Part shown: in pieces, positions 1-6,372 of the stretch
How the letters are laid out: every line of letters starts with the position of its first letter
Position numbering within the stretch: the first letter of the stretch is position 1
Assembly (NCBI GenBank): GCA_964570205.1
Contig: CAZMXI010000162.1
Coordinates: forward strand, 1-11,097
Length of the DNA: 11,097 nt
Direction: 5' to 3'
Source of the DNA: CAZMXI01 sp964570205
GTDB lineage: Bacteria > Planctomycetota > Phycisphaerae > Tepidisphaerales > Tepidisphaeraceae
Notes under the pieces: generated by a model
Told to the model about the DNA's origin: nothing
The model's input: only the letters and a program-made list of their open reading frames with translations
The model's database searches: none
Made by a program: the position numbers and the translations under genes

Positions 1-1230
1 CAGGTCGCGGATTTCGCCCACCAGAATGATGTTCGGCGCCTGGCGAAGCATCGCACGCAGAATCCTGGCGAACGACAGCCCGATCGCCTCCTTCACCTGG
101 CACTGATTGATGCCTGTGAAGTTATATTCGACCGGATCCTCCGCGGTAATGATCTTCCGGTCCGGCTTGTTCAGCTCGTTCAGCGCCGCGTACAGCGTCG
201 TCGTCTTGCCGGAACCCGTCGGACCGGTCACCAGGAAAATGCCGTTCGGCCGTTTGATGATCTTCTGGAAAACCCGGTGGTCCTCTTCCTCAAAACCCAG
301 ATTCTGAATGCCGATTCGCACCGAGTCGGGGCGCAGAATACGAAGCACGGTGGATTCCCCGTGATACCCCGGCAGGGTGCTCACGCGGAAGTCCACCATC
401 TGCTTGTCCACCTGCATCTTGATGCGGCCGTCCTGGGGCAGCCGTTTCTCCGCGATGTCGATGCCCGCCATGATCTTGATGCGGCTGATCAACGGGCCCT
501 TCATCCGCAGCGGGATTCGGTCGCGCACCACGCATTCGCCGTCAATCCGGTAGCGAAGCTGCACGCGGTCCTTCATTGGCTCTATGTGAATATCCGATGC
601 CCGGTTGCGCACGGCTTCGACAATGATCGATTGCACCAGTTTGATGATGGGGGCTTGCGTGGGATCGTTCGCCGCGTCGGCCCCGAGAGCATCGACGTCA
701 ATGGACTTGTCGATCGACCGATCGACGCTCTTGTCCATCGTCTTGTCCAGCGATGCCAGCGTCTTGTCCATCGTCTTATCGATGGTGTTGCTGGCGCTGG
801 TGTTGAACAGGTCGTCCAGGTACCGCTTGATCCGCCCCTTGGGCGCCAGAACGGTCCGAACCTCCTTGTTCAGCCGGAACCGAAGGATGTCCAGCGTCTC
901 CAGATCCAGCGGATCGTGGATCGCGACGCGGATTCTGCCGTTCTCCTGACCCAGCGGCAGGATCAGGTGCTTCTTCATCAGTTCGTCAGGAATCAGGTTG
1001 ACCGCGTTCGGCGCCACCGAGCTCTTCTCAAGATCGATGTACTCCATATTGTGCTGTGCCGCCAACGCCTTATAGACGTTGTTCTCGCTGCACAGCTTCA
1101 AATCCAGCAGCGCCTCCCCCATCCGCAGGTTCTTCGCCTTCGCATGCTCTACGGCCTTGGCCAACTCCCTGGCATTGATGATCTGCCATTCAACCAGGAT
1201 CTCCCCAAGCCGTTTCTGCTGCTTTGCCAT
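1..1230 (-). CDS. GspE/PilB-family type II secretion or type IV pilus assembly ATPase, partial (C-terminus beyond the window)
   Basis: Cytoplasmic hexameric ATPase that powers assembly of type IV pili or type II secretion pseudopili. I see 410 codons from ATG at 1230 to the window edge with no stop. Residues 7-59 hold two MshEN-like motifs (RLGEIL and RMGEAL), the T2SSE N-terminal domain continues to about residue 140, a repetitive Asp-Lys-Thr linker spans about 150-180, and the ATPase domain follows. Walker A is GPTGSGKTT (336-344), the Asp box is TAEDPVEY (lines up with 124-147 on the plus strand), and Walker B is NIILVGEIRD near 400-409. The missing part should hold the His box and the zinc-binding Cys tetrad typical of GspE/PilB. 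An in-frame TGA lies five codons upstream of the ATG, so this start is the furthest possible. No strong Shine-Dalgarno is visible. The gene lies behind the terminator of the mscS gene and so probably has its own promoter. GspE, PilB and MshE cannot be told apart from this sequence. Confidence 0.95.
   Translation of the reverse strand, partial: MAKQQKRLGEILVEWQIINARELAKAVEHAKAKNLRMGEALLDLKLCSENNVYKALAAQHNMEYIDLEKSSVAPNAVNLIPDELMKKHLILPLGQENGRIRVAIHDPLDLETLDILRFRLNKEVRTVLAPKGRIKRYLDDLFNTSASNTIDKTMDKTLASLDKTMDKSVDRSIDKSIDVDALGADAANDPTQAPIIKLVQSIIVEAVRNRASDIHIEPMKDRVQLRYRIDGECVVRDRIPLRMKGPLISRIKIMAGIDIAEKRLPQDGRIKMQVDKQMVDFRVSTLPGYHGESTVLRILRPDSVRIGIQNLGFEEEDHRVFQKIIKRPNGIFLVTGPTGSGKTTTLYAALNELNKPDRKIITAEDPVEYNFTGINQCQVKEAIGLSFARILRAMLRQAPNIILVGEIRDL
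691..783 (-). repeat. In-frame tetrapeptide repeat (x-Asp-Lys-Thr/Ser) in the ATPase linker
   Basis: Residues 150-180 of the GspE/PilB-like ATPase read as about seven degenerate units of hydrophobic-Asp-Lys/Arg-Thr/Ser: IDKT, MDKT, a broken unit (LASL), DKT, MDKS, VDRS, IDKS, then IDVD. At DNA level an exact 16-bp direct repeat (TCTTGTCCATCGTCTT) occurs at 729-744 and 762-777, 33 bp apart, which keeps the reading frame. The repeat sits between the N-terminal regulatory domain and the ATPase domain, where GspE-type proteins usually have a flexible linker. Confidence 0.85.
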
Positions 1231-1337
1231 TGGTGCCGCTCGTCAGGAGTTCAAGCTCTCGCCAGCATTCGCCCGCATTGTCGAGTTTAACCCACGCGGA
1301 CGCCCACAACAAGGCAATTTCGGCCTGTTCAGGTACG
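1231..1337 (-). promoter_or_regulatory. Probable promoter region of the GspE/PilB-like gene (boxes weak)
   Basis: These 107 bp lie between the mscS terminator and the ATPase start, so they should contain the ATPase promoter if that terminator works. The best pair I can find on the minus strand is TTGTTG, 16 bp, TTAAAC. It is a poor match to sigma70 consensus, so I cannot place the promoter precisely. Confidence 0.3.
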
Positions 1338-1370
1338 AAAAAACCGGCGGCAGACCCTCCAAACCGCCAG
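1338..1370 (-). terminator. Intrinsic terminator after the mscS gene
   Basis: On the minus strand CTGGCGG (1370-1364) pairs with CCGCCGG (1350-1344) through a 7-bp GC-rich stem with one T-G wobble and a 13-nt loop, followed immediately by six T (1343-1338). The stem starts about 20 bp after the mscS stop codon. This is a canonical Rho-independent terminator layout. It separates mscS from the downstream ATPase gene. Confidence 0.8.
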
Positions 1371-1389
1371 AACGTCCTGCCGAGGAGCA

Positions 1390-2466
1390 TTATCCGCGTT
1401 TCGCAGCCCCAATGCCGCCGGCCAGGGCCTGCGCCGTTGGCGTATCTTCAAGCAACAACTGGAGGTGCGGGAACGGAATCTGGATGCCCGCCTCGTCCAG
1501 CGCCTTCTTTGCCTTTTCCCGATACTCGCCNNNNNNNNNNACGATCTTCTTCTCGATCGATTCATCCTTGATCCAGAAGAACAGCCCCAGATTCACGCTG
1601 CTGTCCCCAAGACTCAGGACGCTGACGCTCGGCGCAGGGTCCGTGCAAATCCGGTAATCGCCCTCCGTCTGCTTCAGCAGCACCGCCCGCGCCGCCTCAA
1701 CGGATTCCTTATAGGCAATGCCCACCTCCACCCTGATCCTGTTGATCGGGTTGGTGCTGTGGTTAGATAACCGATTAGACAGCATGTAAGTATTAGGCAA
1801 CACAATGACTTCGCCGCTCAACGCCAGGATGCGGGTGGACCGAAATGTAATTCGCAAAACCTGACCATACGTGTTCTCTAACTCAATCCAATCGCCAATC
1901 CGGAACGGCTTGTCCCAGAAGATCACAACGCCCGCGATGAAATTGCTCAGGGTCTCCTGCGCCGCAAAACCGATCGCCAGACCGATAATCGACACGCCCG
2001 TCAACAGCGCTGTGATCTGGATGCCAATCTGGTTGAACGCGATCACCAAGCCGAAGCCCATCACAGCCCACTTGATCAGACTCGTGAGCATGTCGCGGAT
2101 GCTGGTATCCACCTTCGCCTTGGTCATACCCCCTAGAACCAGCCGGCGAATCATCCGGTACATCAGCCAGAAGAAAACCAGAAAGACGAATGCCACCAAC
2201 ACGCGAGGAACGAGACTGATCGCTTGTATCGCCAGTTGCGACAATACGTTACGCCAGAAGCTGGGATCCAATACCTCCCGCATGGTCACCTGCCGACTGG
2301 TCAGATCCCACAGACCTTTGATCTTTTCGTCGCCGCCCGACGCCGGCTGGGTGGCAGGCTGGCTTGTGGGGGCGGCCTGCGTGGCGGCCAAGCCCTCTGG
2401 CTGCGCCGCCGGCATGAACGTTAACTGCCCAAGCAGGAAGACCTTGCAAAGAATAGCGCCGAGCAT
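1390..2466 (-). CDS. MscS-family mechanosensitive ion channel, with a 10-N assembly gap
   Basis: Membrane channel that opens under membrane tension to release solutes on osmotic downshock. The 358-residue product has a hydrophobic N-terminus (about 1-20), an Ala/Pro/Thr/Gln-rich linker (about 21-48), transmembrane segments at about 83-107 and 126-147, and a pore helix at about 150-183 with the hallmark GLAIGFAAQETLSNFIAG. The beta domain follows with DKPFRIGDWI (185-194) and VLPN (222-225). The C-terminal domain ends in the typical ALDEAGIQIPFPH. Length and order fit the MscS/YnaI class. Ten Ns at 1531-1540 fall in the C-terminal domain. The frame is the same on both sides, but ten is not a multiple of three and may be only a placeholder length. 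The start is set by the first ATG, preceded by a weak AAGGGA about 10 nt upstream. A promoter (2510-2538) and a terminator (1338-1370) bracket the gene. Confidence 0.93.
   Translation of the reverse strand: MLGAILCKVFLLGQLTFMPAAQPEGLAATQAAPTSQPATQPASGGDEKIKGLWDLTSRQVTMREVLDPSFWRNVLSQLAIQAISLVPRVLVAFVFLVFFWLMYRMIRRLVLGGMTKAKVDTSIRDMLTSLIKWAVMGFGLVIAFNQIGIQITALLTGVSIIGLAIGFAAQETLSNFIAGVVIFWDKPFRIGDWIELENTYGQVLRITFRSTRILALSGEVIVLPNTYMLSNRLSNHSTNPINRIRVEVGIAYKESVEAARAVLLKQTEGDYRICTDPAPSVSVLSLGDSSVNLGLFFWIKDESIEKKIXXXXGEYREKAKKALDEAGIQIPFPHLQLLLEDTPTAQALAGGIGAAKRG
1531..1540. other. Run of 10 N (assembly gap)
   Basis: Ten undetermined bases lie inside the mscS-family gene. The true gap length is not known from the sequence. 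The protein on both sides reads as one MscS C-terminal domain, so little coding sequence is likely missing. Confidence 0.99.
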
Positions 2467-2509
2467 AGGTTGTCGATCCCTTTGAAAAAGCCCCTACCGT
2501 CAGACGCTT

Positions 2510-2538
2510 AGAATAGATCATCGCCCGCCACTTCTCAA
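2510..2538 (-). promoter_or_regulatory. Sigma70-like promoter of the mscS gene
   Basis: On the minus strand TTGAGA (2538-2533, 5 of 6 matches to TTGACA), a 17-bp spacer, and TATTCT (2515-2510, 4 of 6 matches to TATAAT). Transcription would start near 2503, leaving a leader of about 36 nt before the ATG at 2466. The site lies in the 114-bp gap between the phosphatase gene and mscS. Predicted from consensus only. Confidence 0.55.
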
Positions 2539-2580
2539 ACTCTGCGTTGCCTCTCGCCACGCCGTCGGCCTCGAGCGTCC

Positions 2581-3156
2581 CTACTTCACCACTTCGACCT
2601 TTGGTTTCCTGACCTTCGCCATCTTCTTCTTCACCTTCGCCGGGTTGAAGCCATCAAGGTAATCCTCAATTACAAACCAGACCGGATGGAATCCAAAGTC
2701 GTGCATTTCCTCAACCGCCTGTTCCAGCGTCCACCCTTGTTCGACGATGCGATAGACCGCCACGACGCAGCCGGTCCGGTCCGCCCCCTCCTGGCAGTGG
2801 ACGAACACCGGATGATTGGCCGGATCCTCCAGGATCTTGAGGAACTTGACCGTATCCTCATCCTCGGGATGCCACGCCTTGCAGTAGATGTGCGCATACC
2901 GCAGCCCAAGCCCCTTGAGCTCGCTGCGGTCGCCGTGAAATGACCGCAGGTTCACCACGGTCTTGATCCCCCGCCGCTTCAGTTCGGCAAAGCCCTCTTC
3001 CGTCGGCTGGGCGCCGCGATACAGGATGTCGGAGACCTTCGCGAAGTTCTCGACGCCCGGAATGTCCTGCGGCTTGGCCGGAACCGGGCGCGTTGCCGGG
3101 GCGGCCGACACCAGAACCAGAACAACACCCACCGCGATGCTTCGGATCGGACTCAT
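2581..3156 (-). CDS. Exported Cys-based protein-tyrosine/dual-specificity-like phosphatase
   Basis: Predicted Cys-dependent phosphatase of 191 residues. The active-site P-loop is HCQEGADRTG with nucleophile Cys121 and Arg127 (CX5R), and the likely general acid is an Asp in the WHPEDED stretch near 95-101. The order YRGAQP (46-51), GIKTVVNLR (63-71), acid loop, P-loop is that of small DSP/Siw14-like phosphatases. The N-terminus (MSPIRS, then a Val/Leu/Ala stretch to about residue 20) looks like a signal peptide followed by an ATRP linker, so the enzyme is probably periplasmic. The C-terminus is Lys-rich. It begins 9 bp after the glycosyltransferase stop codon, and an AGGA 7 nt before the ATG touches that stop, suggesting co-transcription and coupling. 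The substrate is unknown: phosphoprotein, phospholipid or inositol phosphate are all possible. Confidence 0.85.
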   Translation of the reverse strand: MSPIRSIAVGVVLVLVSAAPATRPVPAKPQDIPGVENFAKVSDILYRGAQPTEEGFAELKRRGIKTVVNLRSFHGDRSELKGLGLRYAHIYCKAWHPEDEDTVKFLKILEDPANHPVFVHCQEGADRTGCVVAVYRIVEQGWTLEQAVEEMHDFGFHPVWFVIEDYLDGFNPAKVKKKMAKVRKPKVEVVK

Positions 3157-3165
3157 AGGATCATC

Positions 3166-4302
3166 CTATACCGCCATGCCCGCGAACTTCAGCGCATGTT
3201 CGACGACATCAAAGGCCGCCCTCGGCCGGCCGAGCTTGCGGGCATTGGCCTTGAGCTGTTCCAGGCGGCCGGGCTCGCTCAGGAGCGACTGGATCTTGTG
3301 GCCGAGCACGGCCAGGTTATTGACCTTGATGGCGGCCGAATTCTCCAGAAGGAAATCGCTGTTGCGGCTTTCCTGCCCCGGGATGGGGTCCACAATCACC
3401 ATGGCCGCGCCTCGCGCCAACGTTTCCGAGGTCGTCAGCCCGCCGGGTTTCGACACCACCAGGTCGGCGGCACACAGCAGTTCATCCATCTGATCGGTGA
3501 ACCCGAGCACGCGGGTGCGGTGTCGCGACGGGGCCTCCACAGCCTCAAGCTGCTGTTTGGCCTCGGTGTTGCGCCCGCTGACGACGACGATCTCCAGCGG
3601 CCGATCGATCGCCAGCAGCGAGCGGTAGATCCGCTCGATCGGCCCCACGCCAAACCCCCCGGCCAGTTGCAGCACGATCGGCCGATCCCCCGACAGGCCT
3701 TGCCGCCGGAGCACCGCACCGCGGTCCTTGGGCTCGGCCAAGACCGGGTGGATGGGAATGCCGGTGGCGGTAATGTCTTCGGGCGCGATGCCCCAGGCCG
3801 ACAGGCCGATCGCGCTTTCCTGTGTCGCCGTGTAGTAATGCTCGCAGGGCTGGTTGACCCATAGCCGGTGCGCCTCGAAGTCGGTCGTGACGGTCACCTG
3901 GGGGATGCGGCATTTCTGCTCTCTGCGCAGGTGGGCGATGATCTCGGCGGGCAGGAAATGCGTGTTGATCACCAGGTCCGGCGATTGGTCGCAGAGCAGA
4001 TCGACGAACCGCTTGAAATTCAGCTTCTCCACCGCCAGGCGCAGCCGGTCGCCGCGATTCCGGCCGGATCGGCTGGGCTTGTCCATCATGTCATACATGT
4101 ACCCCAGCACGTGCGGGGCTCTGTTGACCAGGTCGATGTACGCCTGCCCGTAGATGCGCCGAAACGCGGCGTTGGTCAGTTCGAGCACATCGATGTTCTG
4201 AACCTGCGCCTCCGGCGCAAGATGCCGCAGGGCCAATTCCACCGCCTGCGCCGCCCGCATATGCCCCGCGCCCACCGATGCCGAGAAGACGATGATTCGC
4301 AT
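3166..4302 (-). CDS. MGDG synthase/GT28-type glycosyltransferase (diacylglycerol glycosyltransferase-like)
   Basis: Probable UDP-sugar-dependent glycosyltransferase of 378 residues, resembling plant and bacterial MGDG synthases and Bacillus UgtP, which glycosylate diacylglycerol at the inner membrane face. The N-terminal MGDG_synth domain starts with FSASVGAGHMRAA (6-18) and contains VTTDFEAHRLW (138-148). The C-terminal GT-B donor domain contains SKPGGLTTSE (284-293) and the signature DPIPGQESRN (305-314). There is no signal peptide and no clear transmembrane segment, as expected for a peripheral membrane enzyme. The start follows an in-frame context without a strong Shine-Dalgarno. The gene shares a 75-bp divergent region with the plus-strand metallophosphatase gene and is followed after 9 bp by the exported phosphatase gene, a likely operon. 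The acceptor lipid and the sugar cannot be read from the sequence. MurG-like activity is less likely because the N-terminal domain is of the MGDG type. Confidence 0.88.
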   Translation of the reverse strand: MRIIVFSASVGAGHMRAAQAVELALRHLAPEAQVQNIDVLELTNAAFRRIYGQAYIDLVNRAPHVLGYMYDMMDKPSRSGRNRGDRLRLAVEKLNFKRFVDLLCDQSPDLVINTHFLPAEIIAHLRREQKCRIPQVTVTTDFEAHRLWVNQPCEHYYTATQESAIGLSAWGIAPEDITATGIPIHPVLAEPKDRGAVLRRQGLSGDRPIVLQLAGGFGVGPIERIYRSLLAIDRPLEIVVVSGRNTEAKQQLEAVEAPSRHRTRVLGFTDQMDELLCAADLVVSKPGGLTTSETLARGAAMVIVDPIPGQESRNSDFLLENSAAIKVNNLAVLGHKIQSLLSEPGRLEQLKANARKLGRPRAAFDVVEHALKFAGMAV

Positions 4303-4377
4303 GAGTGCATCATCCCCGGTTTGGTGACGAGCGACAAGCCGCCCCCCCTTCCGCTACTTCGTGCTATACTGATCGGA
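4303..4377. promoter_or_regulatory. Divergent intergenic region (promoters expected, boxes not clear)
   Basis: Both the glycosyltransferase (minus) and the metallophosphatase (plus) must be transcribed from or through these 75 bp. TATACT at 4365-4370 on the plus strand and TATAGC on the minus strand overlap, but neither has a recognisable -35 box at 16-18 bp. Confidence 0.35.
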
Positions 4378-5175
4378 ATGCGTTGGATCATCGGCGATCT
4401 TCACGGCATGATCCGCCCGCTCGATGCGCTGCTGTCGGCCATCGGCAAGGCTGACTCCAAGCCGCAATTCCTCTTCATCGGCGACTATGTCAACCGCGGA
4501 CCCGCATCCAAGCAGTGCATCGACCTGCTGCTGGCGCTGCCGGATGCCCGGTTCCTCCGCGGCAACCACGACGACATCTTCGACCTGCTGATCAACGGAC
4601 AGTCGTTCAGCAACACCTCCGCCGACGGCGACCCCTACGCCGCCTTCGAGTGGTTCATGCAGCACGGCTTGGACCTGACGCTCACCAGCTACGGCGTGGA
4701 CTGGGCCGACCTGGAATTCCTGCTCTCGCATCGCGATGAGCAGCGCCTGCGGGACATCCTGAGCTGCATCCCCGAGTCGCACAGGCAGTTCGTGCGCAAC
4801 CTGCCCGGGACCATCGAGGATGATGGGCTCTTCCTGATCCACGGCCGCTGGGGAACGGAGAATCGCGCTGAACGCCTGGCCAGCCGCCTCGCGGCCGACC
4901 CCGTGCTGCGCCGCACAGCGCTCTGGGGACGTTTTGATGTCAGCGATATCCTCGCCCCCAAGGCATGGCGTCGCATAGGCTATTTCGGCCATACGGCGGT
5001 CGACAACTATCCCCTGCTGAAGTCCGAGAAAGAGCTCGTCCCCCTGGTCTTCGACAAGATGGTGCTGCTGGACACGGGCGCAGCTCTGTACCCGAATGGC
5101 CGGCTCACGGCCTATTGCCATGAGAGCCGGCAATTCATGCAGGCGGATCGCCAGGGCCGGGTCCTCCCGCCCTGA
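4378..5175 (+). CDS. PPP-family metallophosphatase (calcineurin-like serine/threonine phosphatase)
   Basis: Cytoplasmic 265-residue dinuclear metal phosphatase of the PPP type, related to bacterial PrpA/PrpB and ApaH. The signature order is intact: GDLHG (6-10), GDYVNRGP (35-42), RGNHDD (61-66), a helical middle, LIHG (153-156), GHT (204-206) and LLDTGA (230-235). These supply metal ligands Asp7, His9, Asp36, Asn63, His155 and His205. The second Asp of the usual GDxVDRG box is Asn39 here. I chose ATG 4378 because the conserved beta strand RWIIGDLHG starts there. The frame is open upstream, but that part is antisense to the glycosyltransferase gene. No signal peptide is present. Its substrate could be a phosphoprotein or a dinucleoside polyphosphate. 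The gene stands alone on the plus strand and converges with the TlpA-like gene, 24 bp apart. Confidence 0.88.
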   Translation: MRWIIGDLHGMIRPLDALLSAIGKADSKPQFLFIGDYVNRGPASKQCIDLLLALPDARFLRGNHDDIFDLLINGQSFSNTSADGDPYAAFEWFMQHGLDLTLTSYGVDWADLEFLLSHRDEQRLRDILSCIPESHRQFVRNLPGTIEDDGLFLIHGRWGTENRAERLASRLAADPVLRRTALWGRFDVSDILAPKAWRRIGYFGHTAVDNYPLLKSEKELVPLVFDKMVLLDTGAALYPNGRLTAYCHESRQFMQADRQGRVLPP

Positions 5176-5199
5176 CGACCACCATTTCCTCAGCCTGAA

Positions 5200-6294
5200 T
5201 CATCCCTTCTTGGAGAATGCTTCAAGCCGCTGCTTCAGCGCATCAATCGCCTGCTGCGGTTGGCCGGAAGCCTGAGCAGCATCGATGGCCTTCTGCTGCG
5301 CCTTGACCGCCTCGTCGGCCTTGCCGGCCTTGAACAACACCTCGGCCTGGGCATTGAGCAGCACCGGCTGGTTGTTGCCGGTGGCTTCGTTCGCCTGCTC
5401 CATCGCCTGGATCAGCACCGGCCAATCCGGGTTCTTCACCTGCGGCGACCGGGCGCTCACCATGCCCGCCTGGTAGGCAATGCCGGGATTCGCCTTGATC
5501 AGGCCCTTTTCTACAAGGGTCTTTAAATACACAAAAGCGGCCGGCTCATCGCTGGTCAGCAGGTTGTTGAACTTCAGCCCCGCCAGGCGGACTTCCATGT
5601 CCGGCCGGGCGGCGACGATCTTCTCGATCTCAGCCAGCACCGCCTTGCTGTCCCTGGCTTGCACGGCGGCCTGAAGGGGCTTGATCAGCTCCTCCTCCTG
5701 CTTGGCAAGCTCGGCTTCCTTGGCCTGGCGATCCGCTTCGGCCTTCACATCCCAATTGCCCTCGACGATCTTCGCCAGCGCCTCGTCCATCTTGGCCATT
5801 GGATGGCCCATCCAGGCGATCTTGCCTTCCTTATTGACGATGAAAGCGCTGGGGATCCCGCGCCGGCCGGCTGCCTGCATCCAATCCTTGGCCATGCTGC
5901 CATCGACGCCATCGACGCCGACTACGTAATCCATCTTGTCCCCCATGTCCTTGACGAACTGCTCAACCTTGGCGATCAGCTCGTCATTGTTCTGCGCCCG
6001 CTCCCACACGCTGACGCCGATGACCGTCGCCTTGCCCTTGAACTTCTTGGCCACTTCCGTCAGATGCGGAATGCTCGTCTTGCACGGCCCGCACCACGTG
6101 GCCCAGAACTCGACGACATATACCTTGTCCTTCTCCAGCTTCTCAACAGGGCCGTTCTTGACCCATTTCTCGATCGTCAGCGCTGGCGCGGCGTCGCCGA
6201 CCTTCAGCGTCGGCTCCGCCTGCTGGGCATGAGTTGCGGCCGCAAACGCGAGACAGACTGCCGCGGCAGTGAATAAGAGAGTCGATTTCGACAT
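5200..6294 (-). CDS. Exported TlpA/ResA-like thioredoxin-fold protein with helical C-terminal extension
   Basis: Predicted periplasmic thiol-disulfide oxidoreductase of 364 residues. A signal peptide covers about 1-23 (ends near THAQQ). The TlpA-like thioredoxin domain holds the redox motif WCGPC (67-71) preceded by VEFWAT, and the cis-Pro loop GIPSAF (146-151). From about 185 onward is an Ala/Glu/Lys-rich helical region that may be coiled coil, then helical repeats resembling TPR near 310-360. TlpA and ResA proteins are usually 140-200 residues, so the extension nearly doubles the size. ATG 6294 is chosen because AAGGAG (6307-6302) sits 7 nt upstream and the signal peptide begins there. An in-frame ATG 13 codons further upstream lacks such a site and would spoil the signal peptide. 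Last gene of a same-strand run of four exported proteins. The partner protein is unknown. Confidence 0.88.
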   Translation of the reverse strand: MSKSTLLFTAAAVCLAFAAATHAQQAEPTLKVGDAAPALTIEKWVKNGPVEKLEKDKVYVVEFWATWCGPCKTSIPHLTEVAKKFKGKATVIGVSVWERAQNNDELIAKVEQFVKDMGDKMDYVVGVDGVDGSMAKDWMQAAGRRGIPSAFIVNKEGKIAWMGHPMAKMDEALAKIVEGNWDVKAEADRQAKEAELAKQEEELIKPLQAAVQARDSKAVLAEIEKIVAARPDMEVRLAGLKFNNLLTSDEPAAFVYLKTLVEKGLIKANPGIAYQAGMVSARSPQVKNPDWPVLIQAMEQANEATGNNQPVLLNAQAEVLFKAGKADEAVKAQQKAIDAAQASGQPQQAIDALKQRLEAFSKKG

Positions 6295-6301
6295 CTGGAT
6301 G

Positions 6302-6307
6302 CTCCTT
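6302..6307 (-). promoter_or_regulatory. Shine-Dalgarno AAGGAG of the TlpA-like gene
   Basis: AAGGAG on the minus strand, 7 nt before ATG 6294. It decides the start against the in-frame ATG at 6333. A TATAAG, 5 of 6 matches to a -10 box, lies just upstream but without a -35 partner. Confidence 0.75.
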
Positions 6308-6372
6308 AAGTTCCTTATATGCCCCCTCTTCACTGATCCTGGGTTACACGCTCAACACGACGGAAAGTTGCA

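Noticed and set aside
277..1290. 337-codon plus-strand open frame across the ATPase gene
   Set aside because: It is antisense to the ATPase and uses the same codon boundaries; its His/Val/Asp/Arg-rich product has no domain, and the minus strand shows Walker A and B motifs.
1190..1390. Small minus-strand frame (66 codons) between mscS and the ATPase gene
   Set aside because: It overlaps the mscS terminator and the ATPase start, has no ribosome binding site and no known motif.
4365..4370. TATACT as a -10 box for the metallophosphatase gene
   Set aside because: No -35 match at 16-18 bp, and it lies only 8 bp before the ATG, so it would give an almost leaderless transcript; kept only as part of the divergent region.
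3868..4377. Upstream extension of the metallophosphatase reading frame
   Set aside because: This part is antisense to the glycosyltransferase and lacks homology; the conserved phosphatase fold starts exactly at ATG 4378.
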